Shown one piece after another: positions 8,047 through 15,054 of a stretch of 16,710 nt of DNA. Within the stretch, counting starts at the first letter, position 1; each line of letters starts with the position of its first letter. Source of the stretch: Thermodesulfovibrionales bacterium (GTDB taxonomy: Bacteria; Nitrospirota; Thermodesulfovibrionia; Thermodesulfovibrionales; Dissulfurispiraceae); contig JAJOKM010000167.1 of NCBI GenBank assembly GCA_021129835.1, forward strand, positions 1 to 16,710, read 5' to 3'. Made by a program: the position numbers and the translations under genes. The notes beneath the pieces are model-generated. The model saw nothing but the letters and a program-made list of their open reading frames with translations. It ran no database searches and was not told the DNA's origin.

Positions 8047-8123
8047 TAGATACAATCTCGGCGACAATACTGCTTATCCTGATAGTCTATACCAAGATAA
8101 GAAAAATATTTGGTAAAAGATGA
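8043..8123 (+). CDS. 26-residue putative membrane mini-protein
   Basis: The ATG at 8043 overlaps the permease stop as ATGA, and the frame runs 26 codons to TGA at 8121. The predicted peptide opens MIDTISATILLILIVY and ends TKIRKIFGKR: one hydrophobic segment followed by a strongly basic tail, which predicts an inside-positive single-pass protein. The ATGA overlap suggests translational coupling with the permease and a possible accessory subunit. There is no recognised family and it is short enough to be chance, but frame, overlap and composition argue for a real gene. Confidence 0.5.
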   Translation: MIDTISATILLILIVYTKIRKIFGKR

Positions 8124-8160
8124 AATTGACTAAATATCCTCTATGGAAGTAAAATTCTCT

Positions 8161-11100
8161 ATGAGGCATTCTGATTTTGTTCCACTTCATCTGCATACAG
8201 AATACAGCCTTCTGGACGGTGCAATAAAGATTGACGAGCTTATTGAGCAGGCATCCATCTATAGATTGCCTGCTATTGCTATTACTGACCACGGAAATCT
8301 TCACGGAGCGGTGAAATTTTATAAAAAGGCGACAAAGGCAGGCATTAAGCCAATTATCGGATGCGAGGTCTATGTCGCCCCAAATAGTCGGCACGATAGG
8401 GTAAAGACGGGGATAGATGTCGGGCTTACTGACGAGGCCGCCTTCCATCTGGTTTTATTGGCGAGAAATACTGATGGATATAAGAATCTTACTACCCTCG
8501 TTACAAAGGCATACCTCGAGGGCTTCTATTACAAGCCGAGAATAGACAAAGACCTTCTTGAGCAGTATAGCGGTGGGCTTATAGGTCTCAGCGCGTGCCT
8601 TAAAGGGGAAGTCCCTTATTGCCTCAAGCACGGCAATATCGATAGGGCGCGTGAGTCTGCTCTAGAATACAAAAATATTTTGGGCCCCGAAAATTTCTAT
8701 CTCGAGATCCAGGACAACAAGCTTCCTGAACAGGACGAGGTGAACAAACAACTCATAGATCTGTCACAAGAACTTCATATACCACTCGTCGCGACACAAG
8801 ACTGTCACTACTTAAAAAGAGAGGATGCAAAAGCTCACGACATACTTTTATGCATCCAGACTGGCAAGTTAGTGAAGGATAAAAAGAGGATGCGAATGGG
8901 AAGTGACGAATTCTATTTCAAGTCTCCTGATGAAATGAAACAGTCATTTCACGATATACCTGAGGCTATAGCGAACACAAGGCTGATTGCTGACAGGTGC
9001 AACCTCGATCTTGCTATCGGGAGAAATTTATTGCCCAGATATGAAGTGCCTAACGGCGCATCAGCAGCTTCATATCTCGAGGAACTCGTATTTGATGGAC
9101 TTAAGGTAAGACTCAGAGGGAATTCACCCGCAAATTACCTTGATCGCCTCAAGCAGGAGCTTCGAGCAATAAAAAAGATGGGGTATTCTTCTTACTTTCT
9201 GATAGTCTGGGACTTCATAAGGTATGCTAAAAAAAACGGGATACCTGTTGGCCCTGGGAGGGGGTCTGTCGCAGGGAGTCTTGTTGCTTATTGCCTTGGT
9301 ATAACAGAGATAGATTCAATAAAATATGGCCTCCTCTTCGAGAGATTTCTGAATCCTGAAAGGATAAGCATGCCTGATATCGATGTAGATTTTTGTAGAG
9401 ACAGGAGGCACGAGGTTATATCTTATGTCTCTGAAAAGTACGGTAAAGACCATGTTGCCCAGGTGATAACTTTTGGAACAATGGCCGCAAAGGCAGCCAT
9501 AAGAGATGTGGGAAGGGTGCTTAGTATACCTTATGCTAAGGTCGATAGGATAGCAAAACTTATTCCGATGGGTAATAATGCTAGCATTGAGAGTTCCCTC
9601 AAGGTAGAACCACAGTTAAGGGAGTTGTATGATAACAACTCGGAGGTAAAAGAGCTGTTAGATATAGCGAAAAGACTGGAGGGGCTCTCAAGGCATGCGT
9701 CAACCCATGCAGCAGGTGTTGTGATAGCGCCAGAGATGCTGACTGATTTTATGCCGCTTTATAAAAATCCATCTGACCCGACTATTACTACTCAATTTGA
9801 CATGGGTTCGGTAGAAGACATGGGTCTTCTTAAATTCGATTTTCTTGGTTTAAAGACACTTACTATCTTAGAGAAGACCATGTCATATATAAAGAGGCAG
9901 GGTATAGAGATAAACCTTGCAGAGATCCCATTAGACGACGAACATGTATACCGGCTTTTAAGCTCTGGCAAGACTATCGGTATATTTCAGTTAGAGAGTT
10001 CAGGCATGAGGGATATACTTATTAGGATGCAGCCGAATAGGTTTGAAGACCTTATAGCCCTTGTCGCCCTTTACCGGCCAGGTCCTTTAGGCAGCGGAAT
10101 GATAGAGGACTTTATAAGACGAAAAAAGGGAGAAATAGAGGTAAAATATGAACTGCCTCAATTAAAGGAGATCCTTGATGAGACTTATGGAGTAATCCTT
10201 TATCAGGAGCAGGTCATGAAAATTGCCAATAAAATAGCAAACTTTTCGCTGGGGCAGGCGGATATTCTGAGAAAGGCCATGGGGAAAAAGCTGATAGAGG
10301 AGATGGGAGATCAGAAGGATGTCTTCATTAGCGGAGCGATTGCTAATGGAATCCCCGAAAGAAAGGCTGCAAGGCTCTTTGAGCTAATGGCATTATTTGC
10401 AGAATATGGCTTTAATAAATCCCATTCTGCGGCCTATGCATATCTGGCCTATCAGACTGCATATCTGAAAATGCACTACCCAGTAGAGTTCATGACAGCA
10501 AACCTTAGTGCAGATATTGGAGATACAGATAAGGTTGTCAAGATTATAAATGAGTGCCGGAACATGTCCATAGAGATACTTTCTCCTGATATCAACGAGA
10601 GTGAGAGGGAATTCAAGATCGTCGGCAGCTCCATAAGGTTTGGTCTCGAGGCGATAAAAGGAGTTGGTTCATCAGCCATAGAGTCTATTCTTGCTGCGAG
10701 GCAAAATAGTCGTTTTAGTTCCTTTGAAGAATTCTTGTCACGGGTGAATAAGGCGAACAATAAAAAGGTCAACAAGAGAGTCATAGAGGGCCTCATAAAG
10801 GCAGGCGCCTTTGATTGTCTATATTTAGTGAGCAATGAGCAGTCAGCAGCGAGCAGTAAAACGGCTCACGGCTCACAGCTTACAGCTCACAGCCGCTGTC
10901 ATGCAAGGGCAAAGGCGATGAATACACTTGTATCGCCTCCAAAGACAAATATCCCGAGTCTTTTTGGAGACAACAACATTACTGCTGATGATGTTCATGA
11001 ATGGGATGAAACAATATTACTAAACCTTGAGAAGGAATCGCTCGGGTTTTACATCTCAGGACATCCGATGTCAGGATATAGAGTTGCTTTGTCAGCAAAA

Positions 11101-11625
11101 GATGTAATATCGATATCTGCTCTGGAAGACATTGAAGGAGAGACAGATATCTATATAGCAGGAATTATCAGTGAAATTAAGAGCAGGGCAAAAGAAAAGG
11201 GCATTACGGCCTATTTAGTCCTAGAAGATGAGACCGGTATTTGTGAAGTCCTTGTCTTTCCTGAGGTACATAGAAAGACTACAGATCTTCTGAAGAAAGG
11301 GAATCTGATAATGATAAGAGGTGGTCTGCTCAATACGGAGAAGGGGTCAAAGGTGATAGCACGGGACATACAAACGCTTGACGATACGGAGATTAATACA
11401 AAGTATGAGATTAATTTAAGATGTGATGACTTCGAAGATACGAAAGAAAGGCTAATGAATGTCAGAAGATTGATGAAGACTGCTTCTAACGACAATAATA
11501 GTAGTGTGACATTAAAACTTTATTTTCCGGAGTATTGTGTAATTATAGCATCGAGACTCCAGCCAACCAGCAATTTTATAGCAGGAGTGAAAGGGATTGC
11601 GGGGGTGGCGGTTAGAGAAAATTAG
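8161..11625 (+). CDS. dnaE: DNA polymerase III alpha subunit
   Basis: The replicative C-family polymerase, 1154 residues from this start. Domains in order: PHP domain from residue 7 (HLHTEYSLLDG with His10/His12; TDHGNLHG with Asp43/His44, apparently intact metal ligands), palm with PGRGSVAGS (365-373), catalytic PDIDVDF (Asp406, Asp408) and FDFLGLKTL (Asp560). The Asp residues sit five positions later than E. coli Asp401/403/555. A helix-hairpin-helix (KGVGSSAIESIL, about 833-844) and an OB fold (about 996-1069) follow. An ATG at 8143 would add six residues but has no ribosome site; the chosen ATG has GGAAG at 8145-8149 and begins right at the conserved PHP start. Odd points: residues about 889-912 are encoded by a palindromic repeat, and the stop codon lies inside a second copy. 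accA follows. Confidence 0.95.
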   Translation: MRHSDFVPLHLHTEYSLLDGAIKIDELIEQASIYRLPAIAITDHGNLHGAVKFYKKATKAGIKPIIGCEVYVAPNSRHDRVKTGIDVGLTDEAAFHLVLLARNTDGYKNLTTLVTKAYLEGFYYKPRIDKDLLEQYSGGLIGLSACLKGEVPYCLKHGNIDRARESALEYKNILGPENFYLEIQDNKLPEQDEVNKQLIDLSQELHIPLVATQDCHYLKREDAKAHDILLCIQTGKLVKDKKRMRMGSDEFYFKSPDEMKQSFHDIPEAIANTRLIADRCNLDLAIGRNLLPRYEVPNGASAASYLEELVFDGLKVRLRGNSPANYLDRLKQELRAIKKMGYSSYFLIVWDFIRYAKKNGIPVGPGRGSVAGSLVAYCLGITEIDSIKYGLLFERFLNPERISMPDIDVDFCRDRRHEVISYVSEKYGKDHVAQVITFGTMAAKAAIRDVGRVLSIPYAKVDRIAKLIPMGNNASIESSLKVEPQLRELYDNNSEVKELLDIAKRLEGLSRHASTHAAGVVIAPEMLTDFMPLYKNPSDPTITTQFDMGSVEDMGLLKFDFLGLKTLTILEKTMSYIKRQGIEINLAEIPLDDEHVYRLLSSGKTIGIFQLESSGMRDILIRMQPNRFEDLIALVALYRPGPLGSGMIEDFIRRKKGEIEVKYELPQLKEILDETYGVILYQEQVMKIANKIANFSLGQADILRKAMGKKLIEEMGDQKDVFISGAIANGIPERKAARLFELMALFAEYGFNKSHSAAYAYLAYQTAYLKMHYPVEFMTANLSADIGDTDKVVKIINECRNMSIEILSPDINESEREFKIVGSSIRFGLEAIKGVGSSAIESILAARQNSRFSSFEEFLSRVNKANNKKVNKRVIEGLIKAGAFDCLYLVSNEQSAASSKTAHGSQLTAHSRCHARAKAMNTLVSPPKTNIPSLFGDNNITADDVHEWDETILLNLEKESLGFYISGHPMSGYRVALSAKDVISISALEDIEGETDIYIAGIISEIKSRAKEKGITAYLVLEDETGICEVLVFPEVHRKTTDLLKKGNLIMIRGGLLNTEKGSKVIARDIQTLDDTEINTKYEINLRCDDFEDTKERLMNVRRLMKTASNDNNSSVTLKLYFPEYCVIIASRLQPTSNFIAGVKGIAGVAVREN
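10825..10899. repeat. palindromic repeat A inserted in frame in dnaE
   Basis: About 75 bp opening TTAGTGAGCAATGAGCAG and closing ACAGCTCACAGCCGCTGT. The left half is rich in GTGAGC/GAGCAGT units and the right half in GGCTCAC/AGCTCAC units, so the halves pair imperfectly. The first ten bases match those of the copy at 11622. It encodes about 24 residues (LVSNEQSAASSKTAHG onward to the R of SR) between the usual AGAFDCL and the following RAKAMN helix of DnaE, a low-complexity stretch not expected from the family. The frame is kept on both sides. Confidence 0.75.
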
Positions 11626-11709
11626 TGAGCAGTAAGCAGTAAGCAGTGAGCTGCAAGCAGTTTACTGATAGCTGTTCACTGCTCACTAATCACTGCTCAC
11701 TAAGCACTG
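11622..11709. repeat. palindromic repeat A between dnaE and accA
   Basis: A hairpin-forming element of about 88 bp. The left arm is TTAGTGAGCAGTAAGCAGT with further AAGCAGT units. The right arm is GTTCACTGCTCACTAATCAC with further CTGCTCACTAA units. The dnaE TAG stop (11623-11625) falls inside its first bases and accA starts 13 bp after it. It could act as a hairpin in the dnaE-accA transcript but has no U tract, so it is not an intrinsic terminator. Confidence 0.8.
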
Positions 11710-11721
11710 TTAACTAAAAAC

Positions 11722-12708
11722 ATGAGTCACTATCTTGAGTTTGAAAGGCCATTAGAAGATCTCGAAAATAGGATTGAGGCATTAAGGCGACTTTCTACTA
11801 ACGAAATGGAATCAGACATAGAGCCTGATGAAGTGAATCGCCTCGAAAAAAAGGCGAAAGAATTGAGGTCTGAAATATTTTCTGGTCTTACTCGATGGCA
11901 GAAGACCCTGATGGCCCGTCATCCTGAGAGGCCATACACCCTTGATTACATTAATATGATAGTCAAGGACTTCGTTGAATTGCACGGCGACAGGAGGTTT
12001 GGTGACGACCCTGCCATTGTTGGAGGAATCGGGAGGATTTCAGGTATCTCTATGTTTATTATAGGGCATCAGAAGGGCAGGAGCATGAAAGAAAGGATAT
12101 TCAGAAACTTTGGTCAGTCCAATCCTGAAGGCTATAGAAAGGCACTCAGATTGATGAAACTGGCGGAAAGATTTAAAAAACCGGTAGTAACTTTTATTGA
12201 TACCTCGGGGGCATTTCCGGGAATAGGCGCAGAAGAACGTGGGCAGGCAGAGGCGATAGCGACTAATCTGATGGAGATATCAAGGCTAAAGATCCCGATA
12301 ATCGCTATAGTAATCGGTGAAGGAGGCAGTGGTGGTGCGCTTGCCTTGAGCGTTGGTGATAGACTCTATATGTTAGAACACTCGATCTATTCTGTAATCT
12401 CACCGGAAGGGTGCGCAGCCATCTTATGGAAGAAAGGCGGAGAACCCGTGACAGACAACTTCTCGAGGGCAGCAGATGCCCTTAAGCTCACTGCCAACGA
12501 CTTGAAGGCATTTAAGATTATCGATGGTATAATTTCAGAACCCCCCGGCGGCGCACACAGAGATCCCAAGGCCATGGCAAAGAGGATAGCTGACTATATA
12601 ACAAAGGCATTAGATGTCTTGCAGGAAACAGATCCCGTAAAATTAATAGAAGAGAGATATAGAAGACTAAGAAAAATCGGTAGTCTTACTCAAACAGGGC
12701 CTCAATAA
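11722..12708 (+). CDS. accA: acetyl-CoA carboxylase carboxyltransferase subunit alpha
   Basis: A 328-residue AccA protein. With AccD it transfers the carboxyl group from biotin-BCCP to acetyl-CoA, giving malonyl-CoA for fatty acid synthesis. The N-terminal coiled LEFERPLEDLENRIEALRRL, ELHGDRRFGDDPAIVGGIG, HQKGRSMKERIFRNFG (116-131), DTSGAFPGIGAEERGQ (160-175) and the oxyanion-forming GEGGSGGALALSVGD (199-213) are all present. Length is close to the E. coli protein (319). No clear Shine-Dalgarno precedes the ATG, because repeat A occupies the leader. dnaE-accA adjacency is common in bacteria. Its 3' end overlaps the convergent ftsY by 23 bp. Confidence 0.96.
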   Translation: MSHYLEFERPLEDLENRIEALRRLSTNEMESDIEPDEVNRLEKKAKELRSEIFSGLTRWQKTLMARHPERPYTLDYINMIVKDFVELHGDRRFGDDPAIVGGIGRISGISMFIIGHQKGRSMKERIFRNFGQSNPEGYRKALRLMKLAERFKKPVVTFIDTSGAFPGIGAEERGQAEAIATNLMEISRLKIPIIAIVIGEGGSGGALALSVGDRLYMLEHSIYSVISPEGCAAILWKKGGEPVTDNFSRAADALKLTANDLKAFKIIDGIISEPPGGAHRDPKAMAKRIADYITKALDVLQETDPVKLIEERYRRLRKIGSLTQTGPQ

Positions 12709-13591
12709 AATCTCCAGGATTAAAATCCTTTAGATCATCAACACCTTCGCCTATACCGATGAGCCTGACCGGTATATCGAATTTCTTTTTTATTGCGAAA
12801 ATGATTCCACCTTTAGCTGTCCCGTCTAATTTGGTGAGGGCAATCCCGGTGATGTCGACTGCTTCATTAAATGCCTGCGCCTGCATGAGTGCATTCTGTC
12901 CTGTTGTTGCGTCTACTACCAGGAGTACTTCTTGAGGGGCATCAGGAATAGATTTTTCTATAACACGCTTAATCTTTTTCAGTCCCTCCATAAGCTGATT
13001 TTTTGTATGGAGTCTTCCAGCGGTATCTACAATAACTACATCAATCCCTCTATGTTTTGCCGCCTCTACTGCATCAAATGCAACTGCAGCAGGGTCAGAG
13101 CCACTATGGTGCTTCACTATACCTGCCCCTGTACGATCTGCCCATATCTCGAGTTGTTCAATTGCCGCAGCCCTGAATGTGTCCGCAGCGGTAAGCATGA
13201 CAGTATTTCCTTCATGAATAAACCGGGCTGCAAGCTTACCTATGGTTGTAGTCTTGCCGACGCCATTAACACCCACAGTGAGAATTACAAATGGACTCTT
13301 TCCGGAGAGTACGAGTGGTTGTGGTTTGTCGAGCAGCGAAGCCATCTCTGCCCTCAAGTATGTCTTTACGCCACTTAAGTCCCTTATCTCGCCTGCTAAT
13401 ACCCTCTTTTTAAGTAAACTGATTATCTCGGCGGTGGTTGTTGCTCCGATGTCTGATGTGACGAGGATATCTTCAATCTCTTCTATAGCAGAGGCGTCGA
13501 TCTTTCTGTTAATGAGGGCCGTCTCTACCCTTTCGACAATGCTCTTCTTTGTCTTGGTGAGTCCTGCCTTTAGCTTACTCAAGAATTTCAT
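12686..13591 (-). CDS. ftsY: FtsY, signal recognition particle receptor
   Basis: A 301-residue SRP-family GTPase which docks SRP-ribosome complexes at the inner membrane. The N domain spans about 1-95 and lacks the long acidic A domain of E. coli FtsY, as in many compact FtsY proteins. The basic amphipathic start MKFLSKLKAGLTKTKKS may serve membrane contact. NG-domain motifs: GVNGVGKTTT (107-116), DTFRAAA (137-143), DTAGR (189-193), TKLDGTAKGG (253-262) and GIGEG (279-283). It is convergent with accA, sharing 23 bp of 3' coding sequence. Upstream lies the repeat-rich region; no clear Shine-Dalgarno is seen. Confidence 0.96.
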   Translation of the reverse strand: MKFLSKLKAGLTKTKKSIVERVETALINRKIDASAIEEIEDILVTSDIGATTTAEIISLLKKRVLAGEIRDLSGVKTYLRAEMASLLDKPQPLVLSGKSPFVILTVGVNGVGKTTTIGKLAARFIHEGNTVMLTAADTFRAAAIEQLEIWADRTGAGIVKHHSGSDPAAVAFDAVEAAKHRGIDVVIVDTAGRLHTKNQLMEGLKKIKRVIEKSIPDAPQEVLLVVDATTGQNALMQAQAFNEAVDITGIALTKLDGTAKGGIIFAIKKKFDIPVRLIGIGEGVDDLKDFNPGDFIEALFE

Positions 13592-13650
13592 GTTTTAATT
13601 ATGCATCCAGATGAGCAGGCGTGTCAATAGCGCTGAAGGGTATATGGGTA

Positions 13651-13695
13651 GTAACTACTCAGGTTCAAGGTTCCGGGGTTCACGGTTCAAAGGTT
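13651..13695 (+). repeat. repeat B, truncated copy 1 (left end only)
   Basis: These 45 bp, starting GTAACTACTCAGG and continuing with GGTTCA-type units, are identical to the first 45 bp of repeat B copy 3 (15055-15099). The right end is absent: after GGTT the sequence passes within 8 bp into the ATG of a four-helix-bundle gene fragment. It is preceded by GGGTATATGGGTA, resembling the sequence just after copy 3. Confidence 0.85.
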
Positions 13696-13703
13696 AGAAA
13701 ACG

Positions 13704-13835
13704 ATGAAAATCGAACGATTTGAAGACGTTGATGCCTGGCAATTGGCGCGAGAATTGACTCGGAAAGTGTACCGTCTAACAAAGAAGCCAGGATTTGGAA
13801 AAGACTATGGTCTGAAGAGACAGAGAGGTTTATGA
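13704..13835 (+). pseudogene. truncated four-helix-bundle (S23/IVP-like) protein gene
   Basis: A 43-codon frame opening MKIERFEDVDAWQLARELTR and continuing KVYRLTKKPGFGKDYGL. This is the N-terminal helix of the four-helix-bundle family first described for 23S rRNA intervening-sequence proteins, normally about 115-125 residues. After KDYGLKRQRG it stops, where the family would go on with a DQIRRAxxSIxxNIAEG segment, so about two thirds of the protein is missing. The product's role is not established in the family. It sits directly behind repeat B, and a 17-bp tandem repeat begins at its stop codon. Confidence 0.75.
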
Positions 13836-13869
13836 TGGAACATTCGCTACAGTGGAACATTCGCTACAA
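13836..13869 (+). repeat. 17-bp direct tandem repeat
   Basis: TGGAACATTCGCTACAG (13836-13852) is followed at once by TGGAACATTCGCTACAA (13853-13869). It begins immediately after the stop of the four-helix-bundle fragment and may mark the break that truncated that gene. Confidence 0.85.
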
Positions 13870-14000
13870 ATGAGAGTATTGGATAGATATTAGCCCGATT
13901 CTCGACATAATTACAAATAATACCAGCTATTATCTTGGCCCGACCCCCGCCGCTTCAGCCACTGCCTCCCCTTGAAGGGGCACAGAACTTTGAAAAAACG
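13870..14000. other. non-coding remnant sequence
   Basis: No gene or known site is recognised here. A C-rich stretch near 13940-13980 (CCCGACCCCCGCCGC, CTCCCCTTGAAGGGG) leads into the half attC on the minus strand and may be part of a larger degenerate attC arm. Confidence 0.4.
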
Positions 14001-14038
14001 CCACACTGTTGGCGGTCAGGTGCAGCGATTGGATAGGC
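14000..14038 (-). other. partial attC-like half site after DUF2442
   Basis: Read on the minus strand: GCCTATCC (a decayed inverse core), AATCGCTGCACCTGACCGCC, then AACAGTGTGGCG. This matches the 5' half of the attC at 14579-14650 (xxGCGCTGCxCCTGACCGC). The expected 3' half with TGAGCTTGG and GTTAGGC is not found. The DUF2442 stop TGA is the TGA of this site. Confidence 0.55.
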
Positions 14039-14336
14039 GAGATGCTCGTTGGCTCAGCCATTTTTTAAAAGATGTTTGACTTTCGCCTGAGAGTTTACCA
14101 GCTATTAAGCCTTCAATGTTAATATCTTCGTCAATATCTTCCCAATGAATGCCGTGACCTCTGCCAATCAATCTCCAATTGTTCCGCTCTTCCTGGGTTG
14201 AATGCATAAGCCTTGGAAACCACGCCAGAGGGACAGAAATGGTCCGTCCATCACTTAGATCTACAGTTAACGAATCCTCAGTTACAGTTACCCCCTCGGC
14301 ACTTGGGATATCTAATTCAACTGCCGAAATAGTCAT
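14016..14336 (-). CDS. DUF2442 domain protein
   Basis: A 106-residue protein with the DUF2442 pattern: an N-terminal beta-rich VTVTEDSLTVDLSDGRTISVPLAWFPRL, in which the DGR-I-x-V-P-L-x-W-x-P-R-L stretch is diagnostic. It is followed by NNWRLIGRGHGIHWEDIDEDINIEGLIAG and a basic tail. The biochemical role is unknown; DUF2442 genes are often found beside DUF4160 genes, and a toxin-antitoxin-like role has been suggested but is not shown by sequence. Its GGAGGCGTGG ribosome site lies just upstream and within the end of DUF4160, whose frame overlaps it by 20 bp. The last residues (about RLSNRCT) are encoded by the attC half site, so the C terminus is set by the recombination site. Confidence 0.85.
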   Translation of the reverse strand: MTISAVELDIPSAEGVTVTEDSLTVDLSDGRTISVPLAWFPRLMHSTQEERNNWRLIGRGHGIHWEDIDEDINIEGLIAGKLSGESQTSFKKWLSQRASRLSNRCT

Positions 14337-14553
14337 TCCACGCCTCCTTTAGTTGTGTTTGATATTCATCGATTATCTTCTGGATTCGACCAATTTCCAA
14401 CCGGTTAAATCCTCCGCTACTCTACAACCTGATTGGATCAAGCCAAAACTTGGCAACCTTATCATTTCGCTCAACATGAATATGTTGAGATTCATCTCGA
14501 TCACTGGCGTAAAAGAAAAATCGATATGGACCGATTATAGATATTGTTGGCAT
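14317..14553 (-). pseudogene. DUF4160 gene interrupted by an amber codon
   Basis: From ATG at 14553-14551 the frame reads MPTISIIGPYRFFFYASDRD, then an ESQHIHVERNDKVAKFWLDPIRL segment. TAG at codon 44 (14424-14422) comes next, and the same frame continues SSGGFNRLEIGRIQKIIDEY to a TGA at 14319-14317. Both parts belong to the DUF4160 family (about 80 residues). The TAG stands where a residue such as glutamine is expected, consistent with a single CAG-to-TAG change. There is no frameshift. It precedes and overlaps DUF2442 by 20 bp, the usual gene order of this pair. Read as a nonsense mutation, so the product is a 43-residue fragment; sequencing error is the main alternative. Confidence 0.8.
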
Positions 14554-14578
14554 TTATTTATCTGTCAGAGTTTTTCTC

Positions 14579-14650
14579 GCCTAACGGCCAAGCTCACCTG
14601 CCGCTATGGAGCGTAGCGGAATAGCGGTCAGGCGCAGCGCTTTGTTGGCC
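14579..14650 (-). other. complete integron attC recombination site
   Basis: A 72-bp site on the minus strand: inverse core GGCCAAC, then AAAGCGCTGCGCCTGA, arm CCGCTAT, loop about TCCGCTACGCTCC, arm ATAGCGG, CAGGTGAGCTTGGCC and core GTTAGGC (14585-14579). The arm has a one-base extrahelical A (CCTGACCGC against GCGGCAGG), the feature integrases use to pick the bottom strand. GTTAGGC fits GTTRRRY exactly. Confidence 0.8.
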
Positions 14651-14665
14651 ATTCTTATTGTCTCT

Positions 14666-14767
14666 GTAACTACTCAGGGTTCACGGTTCCATGTTCAACG
14701 GTTCAACGGTTATAAAGGCCGTTAACTTTGAACCGTGAACGTTGAACCTGGAACCCTGAGCAGTTAC
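14666..14767. repeat. repeat B, copy 2
   Basis: A 102-bp palindrome whose 17-bp ends, GTAACTACTCAGGGTTC and GAACCCTGAGCAGTTAC, are inverted repeats with one mismatch. The interior is made of GGTTCAAC-type units on the left and GTGAACGTTGAACC-type units on the right. It sits between a methyltransferase fragment and its attC and supplies the fragment's TAA stop. Confidence 0.88.
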
Positions 14768-14952
14768 AATGTGTTTTTAAATCCCCCCAAAACTGAAGTT
14801 CCCGCTTCTGGAAGGAACATCGTAGAATTTTCCCATTTCGGAATATGGTCTAATAATTTCAATGTTTGGGATGCGTCCTTTTCATGCCATCCTAGTTTTG
14901 AATCTTCTGTGCCTGAAAAAATCTCATCCCAATGCTTACTACTTGATTTCAT
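14764..14952 (-). pseudogene. truncated class I SAM-dependent methyltransferase
   Basis: A 62-codon fragment opening MKSSSKHWDEIFSGTEDSKL and continuing with a GWHEKDASQTLKLLDHIPKW segment and PEAGTSVL. This is the N terminus of a SAM methyltransferase, ending at the glycine-rich cofactor motif I (x-E/G-x-G-T-S). The remaining roughly 130 residues are gone, and the frame ends in a TAA contributed by repeat B. GGAGA lies 5 bp before the ATG. The GTTAGCC cassette core is about 22 bp upstream of the start. The substrate is unknown. Confidence 0.75.
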
Positions 14953-15012
14953 TGTCTCTCCATTTTCTTTTCATGGCTAACAAATGATTGTGCAATTTCT
15001 ATATATCTCCAA

Positions 15013-15042
15013 AGTTTACACGAATAAAATGATATTTGACAA
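15013..15042 (-). promoter_or_regulatory. candidate promoter for the methyltransferase cassette
   Basis: On the minus strand TTGTCA (15042-15037) and TAAACT (15018-15013) are 18 bp apart, in an AT-rich stretch just outside the GTTAGCC cassette start (14981). It would read into the cassette, like a Pc promoter. The -10 is weak. Confidence 0.3.
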
Positions 15043-15054
15043 GTTTTTTTTAGT

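Larger units (their letters stand above)
14000..14981 (-). mobile_element. remnant of two integron cassettes, minus strand
   Basis: Minus-strand order: core GTTAGCC (14981-14975), methyltransferase fragment, repeat B copy 2, complete attC (14650-14579) ending GTTAGGC, DUF4160 with amber stop, DUF2442, then a half attC. That is two cassettes in series, with no integrase seen. Orientation is opposite to the cassette at 32-1133. Both cargo units are damaged, so this is a decaying integrase-less cluster. Confidence 0.6.

Noticed and set aside
11622..11709. Repeat A as an intrinsic terminator of dnaE
   Set aside because: The hairpin is imperfect and no T tract follows. accA also starts 13 bp later, so a terminator there would isolate it without any visible promoter.
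12932..13378. Plus-strand ORF of 148 codons opposite ftsY
   Set aside because: It is the antisense shadow of a well-supported ftsY, with cysteine- and histidine-rich composition and no recognisable domain.
14317..14553. Amber codon as a recoded sense codon in DUF4160
   Set aside because: Genes here end in TAA, TGA and TAG (dnaE ends in TAG), and no suppressor or pyrrolysine genes are seen. A nonsense mutation is simpler.
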